Of a stretch of 64,000 bases of DNA, positions 61,201 through 64,000 are shown in pieces. Every line of letters begins with the position of its first letter. The first letter of the stretch is position 1. This DNA is from Inia geoffrensis. Taxonomy: Eukaryota > Chordata > Mammalia > Artiodactyla > Iniidae. The notes below the pieces were generated by a model. The model was not told the DNA's origin. It searched no databases and saw only the letters and a list, made by a program, of their open reading frames with translations. Both the position numbers and the translations under genes were made by a program. The stretch lies in NCBI GenBank assembly GCA_036417435.1, contig CM070901.1, positions 7,476,001-7,540,000 of the forward strand, given 5' to 3'.

Positions 61201-62123
61201 CCTTCATCTGGTACATAGCTCTCTGCCTTTTCTTCTTCTCTATCTTTCTGTGAATGTGGTTTTTGTTCCACAGGCTGCAGGACTGTAGTTCTTCTTGCTT
61301 CTGCTGTCTGCCCTCTGGTGGATGTGGCTATCTAAGAGGCTTGTGCAAGCTTCCTGATGGGAGGGACTGGTGGTGGGTAGAGCTCAGTAAAACTTTAATT
61401 GGCTTGACTGCTTATGGGTGGGGCTGGGTTCCCTCCCTGTTGTATGGCCAGAGGCAACCCAACACTGAAGCCTACCTGGGCTCTTTGGTGGGGCTAATGG
61501 TGGACTCTGGGAGGGCTCACTTCAAGGAGTACTTCCCGGAACTTCTGCTGCCAGTGTTCTTGTCCCCACGGTGAGCCACAGCCACCCCTGCCTCTGCAGG
61601 AGACCCTCCAACACTAGCAGGTAGGTCTGGTTCAGTCTCCCCTGGGGTCACTGCTCCTTCCCCTGGGTCCTGATGCGCACATTACTTTGTGTGTGCCCTC
61701 CAAGATTGGAGTCTCTGTTTCCCCCAGTCTTGTCGAAGTCCTACAATCAAATCCCACTAGCCTTCGAAGTCTGATTCTCTAGGAATTCCTCCTCCCATTG
61801 CCAGACCCCCAGGTTGGGAAGCCTAACATGGGGCTCAGAGCCTTCATTCCAGTGGGTGGACTTCTGTGGTATAAGTGTTCTCCAGTCTGTGAGTCAACCA
61901 CCCAGCAGTTATGGGATTTGATTTTACTGTGATTGCGCGCCTCATACCATCTTATTGTGCCTTCTCCTTTTTCTTTGGATGTGGCATATATTTTTTGGTG
62001 AGTTCCAGTGTCTTCCTGTTGATGATTGTCCAGCAGCTAGTTGTGATTCTGGCGTTCTCACAAGAGGGAGTGAGAGCACGTCCTTCTACTCCACCACCTT
62101 GGTTCAGGGCCCTCCTTTGATTT

Positions 62124-62415
62124 TTATGCAAGAAATTTTTAGCATTTTAAGTTAAGCCTAAATTTAATCACTATTATTATCCAATCAATGTAATTGTTTT
62201 GAATATGCTTAAAATTTGAAAACTAATTTTCTAACTGATATGGTCATTTTTTTCAGAGTTTTGGTTTTCAGTTGAATTTTAATATACACAAAATACATTA
62301 TTTTATGTCAATATTTAGAGGCACAAATGCTATCAAATTGAAGTTTTGCTTTAAGAAGATATAATATTGGTGATAACCTCTTTCATTTTGTGTTTGTCTG
62401 AATGTGCTTTTAGCA
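62124..62415. other. Unique AT-rich sequence, nothing recognised
   Basis: Short spacer between the full-length L1 and an ancient L1 tail. Confidence 0.4.
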
Positions 62416-62419
62416 AGTC

Positions 62420-62653
62420 TGTAGTGGCAAAATTCTGGAAACAAAAATATCTTCCAGAAACAGAGATATGTATAAATATACTGAAACACAATACTACCTT
62501 GAAAATGAATAGAACATAAGAACACTCAAAAATATGAACAAATCTTTAAAATATAATATTGAGTGGAAAAATACATTTTTATAAATATGATTTTCCTTAT
62601 ATTGAATTTAAAATGACAAATAATATATATTTTAGTTATCCATATATTTTATG

Positions 62654-62695
<42 letters not shown>

Positions 62696-62900
62696 GAGAC
62701 ATATATGTATATAAAACAAGAGCATGATAAACAAAAGATTAAGGACAATTAAAAAGTAATTATTTCATCAATGAAGGAAGGCAGATTGAGAAGAAGGAAG
62801 GAAACACATTGGTAACTACAATTTAGTGACTTGATTGTTTTAATTTTCATGTTGGGTGGTGGGTTAATAACTACTTATATCATTATTAAAATAAAGTTAA
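62420..62900 (+). mobile_element. Ancient L1M 3' end, sense (probable)
   Basis: 'actaccttgaaaatgaat', 'aatataatattgagtggaaaa', 'tttttataaatatgattttcc' and, after the TG tract, 'ttcatgttgggtggtgggtt' follow the old L1M 3'UTR layout ('tactatgcagccattaaaaatgat ... gatataatgttaagtgaaaaa ... tgggtggtgggatta'). Very diverged. Confidence 0.45.
62658..62694. repeat. (TG)n microsatellite
   Basis: About 18 perfect TG units within the ancient L1 tail. Confidence 0.95.
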
Positions 62901-63923
<1,023 letters not shown>

Positions 63924-64000
63924 GGAAGATTTCAATTGCAGTCAAATGTTTCAAAATTCTCTGGATGAAATGTACGGATTCAGATTCTGAGATCCTTCAG

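Larger units (their letters stand above)
56238..62123 (-). mobile_element. Full-length cetartiodactyl L1, antisense, with probable target-site duplication
   Basis: Best preserved L1 in the window. 3' end at about 56249 (reversed A-rich tail, then 'tacagcaggttcttatgag'), ORF2 to about 60310, ORF1 about 60341-61200, GC-richer 5'UTR about 61200-62112 ending at the canonical start (antisense 'tactccaccaccttgg'). Flanks tcctttaattt (56238-56248) and tcctttgattt (62113-62123) match at 10 of 11 bases. Long ORF2 and ORF1 frames survive but are broken by several stops and frameshifts, so it is inactive. Confidence 0.93.

Overview
This window reads as nuclear DNA of a cetacean (whale or dolphin). The main evidence is six tRNA-derived SINEs of the cetartiodactyl CHR type. 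Five are the short GC-rich form common in cetacean genomes and one is the longer CHR-1-like form. The L1 3' ends also match the cetartiodactyl type. Older mammalian layers (L2, MIR, MER5-like hAT, Tigger, MaLR/MLT1 LTRs, an ERVL-like internal relic, ancient L1M) fit a eutherian background. The sequence is AT-rich and gene-poor: a gene desert or the inside of a very large intron. I find no complete host protein-coding gene, tRNA, rRNA, CRISPR array or bacterial-type operon. Nearly every long open frame is a piece of L1 ORF1/ORF2 or a reading of a GC-rich SINE.

Layout. 1-6870: plus-strand L1 with 5'UTR (running off the window), ORF1 and ORF2 relics and 3'UTR, split by a minus-strand CHR SINE at 2897-3098. 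6885-7240: an older L1 ORF2 scrap. 7240-11790: mostly unique sequence with L2, MIR and a pair of related segments (8642-8880 and 10782-10984) whose two halves are in swapped order. 11790-12625: minus-strand L1 3' part. 12640-14225: decayed ERVL-like pol region. 14310-17510: L1 fragments, ending in an ancient L1 with its 3' end. 17510-20190: unique sequence with an L2 tail and a (TG)n tract. 20195-25510: plus-strand L1 that has 5'UTR and ORF2 but no ORF1. 25510-43530: mostly unique AT-rich sequence with scattered SINEs, L1 tails, L2, MIR, MER5-like and MLT1 copies, and one candidate promoter/first exon near 40890-41102. 43535-44428: plus-strand L1 3' part. 44990-46950: L2, two CHR SINEs and an MLT1 LTR. 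46950-50430: AT-rich sequence with a perfect 46-bp palindrome, a 132-bp-spaced duplication and a 200-bp duplication of unknown origin. 50440-55608: two minus-strand L1s, one with an inverted 5' segment, the other carrying a CHR-1 SINE and a Tigger-type transposon. 56249-62112: the best preserved L1, full length on the minus strand, flanked by a probable target-site duplication. 62420-62900: ancient L1 tail. 63809-63920: an uninterrupted (AT)56 tract.

Nothing here works as a gene set. The informative signals are the order of insertions (nesting, target-site duplications, twin-priming inversion), the unexplained local duplications and palindromes, and one weak promoter/exon candidate in an otherwise repeat-free island (about 40.8-43.5 kb). 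Family names come from recognising consensus features by eye, so subfamily assignments are approximate.
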